A stretch of 32,159 bases of DNA, from positions 1-32,159 of the forward strand of contig JAEUTY010000002.1 in the NCBI GenBank assembly GCA_016787805.1. The letters run 5' to 3'. The notes beneath the pieces are model-generated. The model saw only the letters and a program-made list of their open reading frames with translations, made no database searches and had not been told where the DNA came from. Below are positions 31,932 to 32,159 of the stretch, piece by piece. Numbering within the stretch: the stretch's first letter is position 1; the number at the start of each line of letters is the position of its first letter. Source of the stretch: Flavobacterium sp. (GTDB lineage Bacteria; Bacteroidota; Bacteroidia; Flavobacteriales; Flavobacteriaceae). The position numbers and the translations under genes were made by a program.

Positions 31932-32159
31932 ATGAAATCAAAAACCATGATTAAAAAATTACAAGTGACGCTGTTTACTTTGTTTTTGATGATGTTGTCG
32001 TCGATTGGTTACTCCCAAGCTTGTCCTGGGAATAACGTGACGGTAACGTTACAAAACTTCTCGCAGCCAACAACATCCTCTATCGAGTTTGATGTGTTTA
32101 TTTCCAACACTGGATCGACAACACTTTTATTAGGTGGAATGCAAGGTGCTGTTATTTAC
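31932..32159 (+). CDS. Secreted protein of unknown function, N-terminal part
   Basis: The first 76 codons of a gene cut by the window end. MKSKTMIKKLQVTLFTLFLMMLSSIGYSQ is a clear Sec signal peptide with a cleavage site after YSQ; MIKKLQ at codon 6 is an alternative start. The mature part begins ACPGNNVTVTLQNFSQPTTSSIEFDVFISNTGSTTLLLGGMQGAVIY, which looks like a beta-sandwich of the kind found at the start of large flavobacterial surface proteins. No family can be named from this fragment. It follows a long leader with a strong promoter, and its codons are less AT-biased than its surroundings. Secretion by T9SS is possible but cannot be seen without the C-terminus. Confidence 0.8.
   Translation, partial: MKSKTMIKKLQVTLFTLFLMMLSSIGYSQACPGNNVTVTLQNFSQPTTSSIEFDVFISNTGSTTLLLGGMQGAVIY

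Overview
The window is AT-rich DNA from a member of the Bacteroidota, most likely Flavobacterium or a close relative. The evidence is a PorP/SprF fragment, two proteins with type IX secretion system (T9SS) C-terminal sorting domains, a complete SusC/SusD/SusE set, mevalonate-pathway isoprenoid genes, and promoters of the Bacteroidota type (TTG, 18-20 nt, TANNTTTG) in front of several genes. No rRNA, tRNA, CRISPR array, transposase or integrase was found.

Bases 1-4921 are a housekeeping segment. It holds the 3' end of a PorP/SprF gene, a gamma-class carbonic anhydrase, and a leftward mevalonate cluster (diphosphomevalonate decarboxylase, mevalonate kinase, UbiA-type prenyltransferase). A small four-helix-bundle gene interrupts this cluster and is flanked by inverted arrays of a 7-bp repeat. 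A TspO/MBR gene diverges from the cluster. Bases 4973-10784 (leftward) hold a large T9SS cargo protein built as CUB-FN3-FN3-CUB-FN3-FN3-CUB, a decayed remnant of another T9SS sorting domain, and an overlapping flavoprotein/GDPD gene pair.

Bases 10842-31366 are a starch/maltodextrin utilisation locus with two arms around a LacI-family regulator. The leftward arm is MFS sugar transporter, beta-phosphoglucomutase, GH65 maltose phosphorylase, SusA-like GH13, GH31 alpha-glucosidase and a GH13 lipoprotein. The rightward arm is SusC, SusD, a SusE-like protein and a large GH13 amylase with a T9SS sorting domain. The inferred flow is as follows. The T9SS amylase cuts starch at the surface. SusD/SusE bind the products and SusC imports them. 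The signal-peptide enzymes trim them in the periplasm. The MFS carrier brings maltose into the cytoplasm. Maltose phosphorylase and beta-PGM convert it to glucose plus glucose 6-phosphate, saving one ATP. A palindromic operator in front of susC and a near-identical 21-bp element upstream of both arms suggest common control.

After a strong terminator comes a gene-free stretch (31431-31931) with a good promoter and a perfect palindrome, then the start of another secreted protein cut by the window end. The least explained features are the 7-bp and 8-bp repeat arrays (around the four-helix-bundle gene and between malP and pgmB), two copies of a structured AGCCCCGAT...AGCGGGA element, and the shared 21-bp element.
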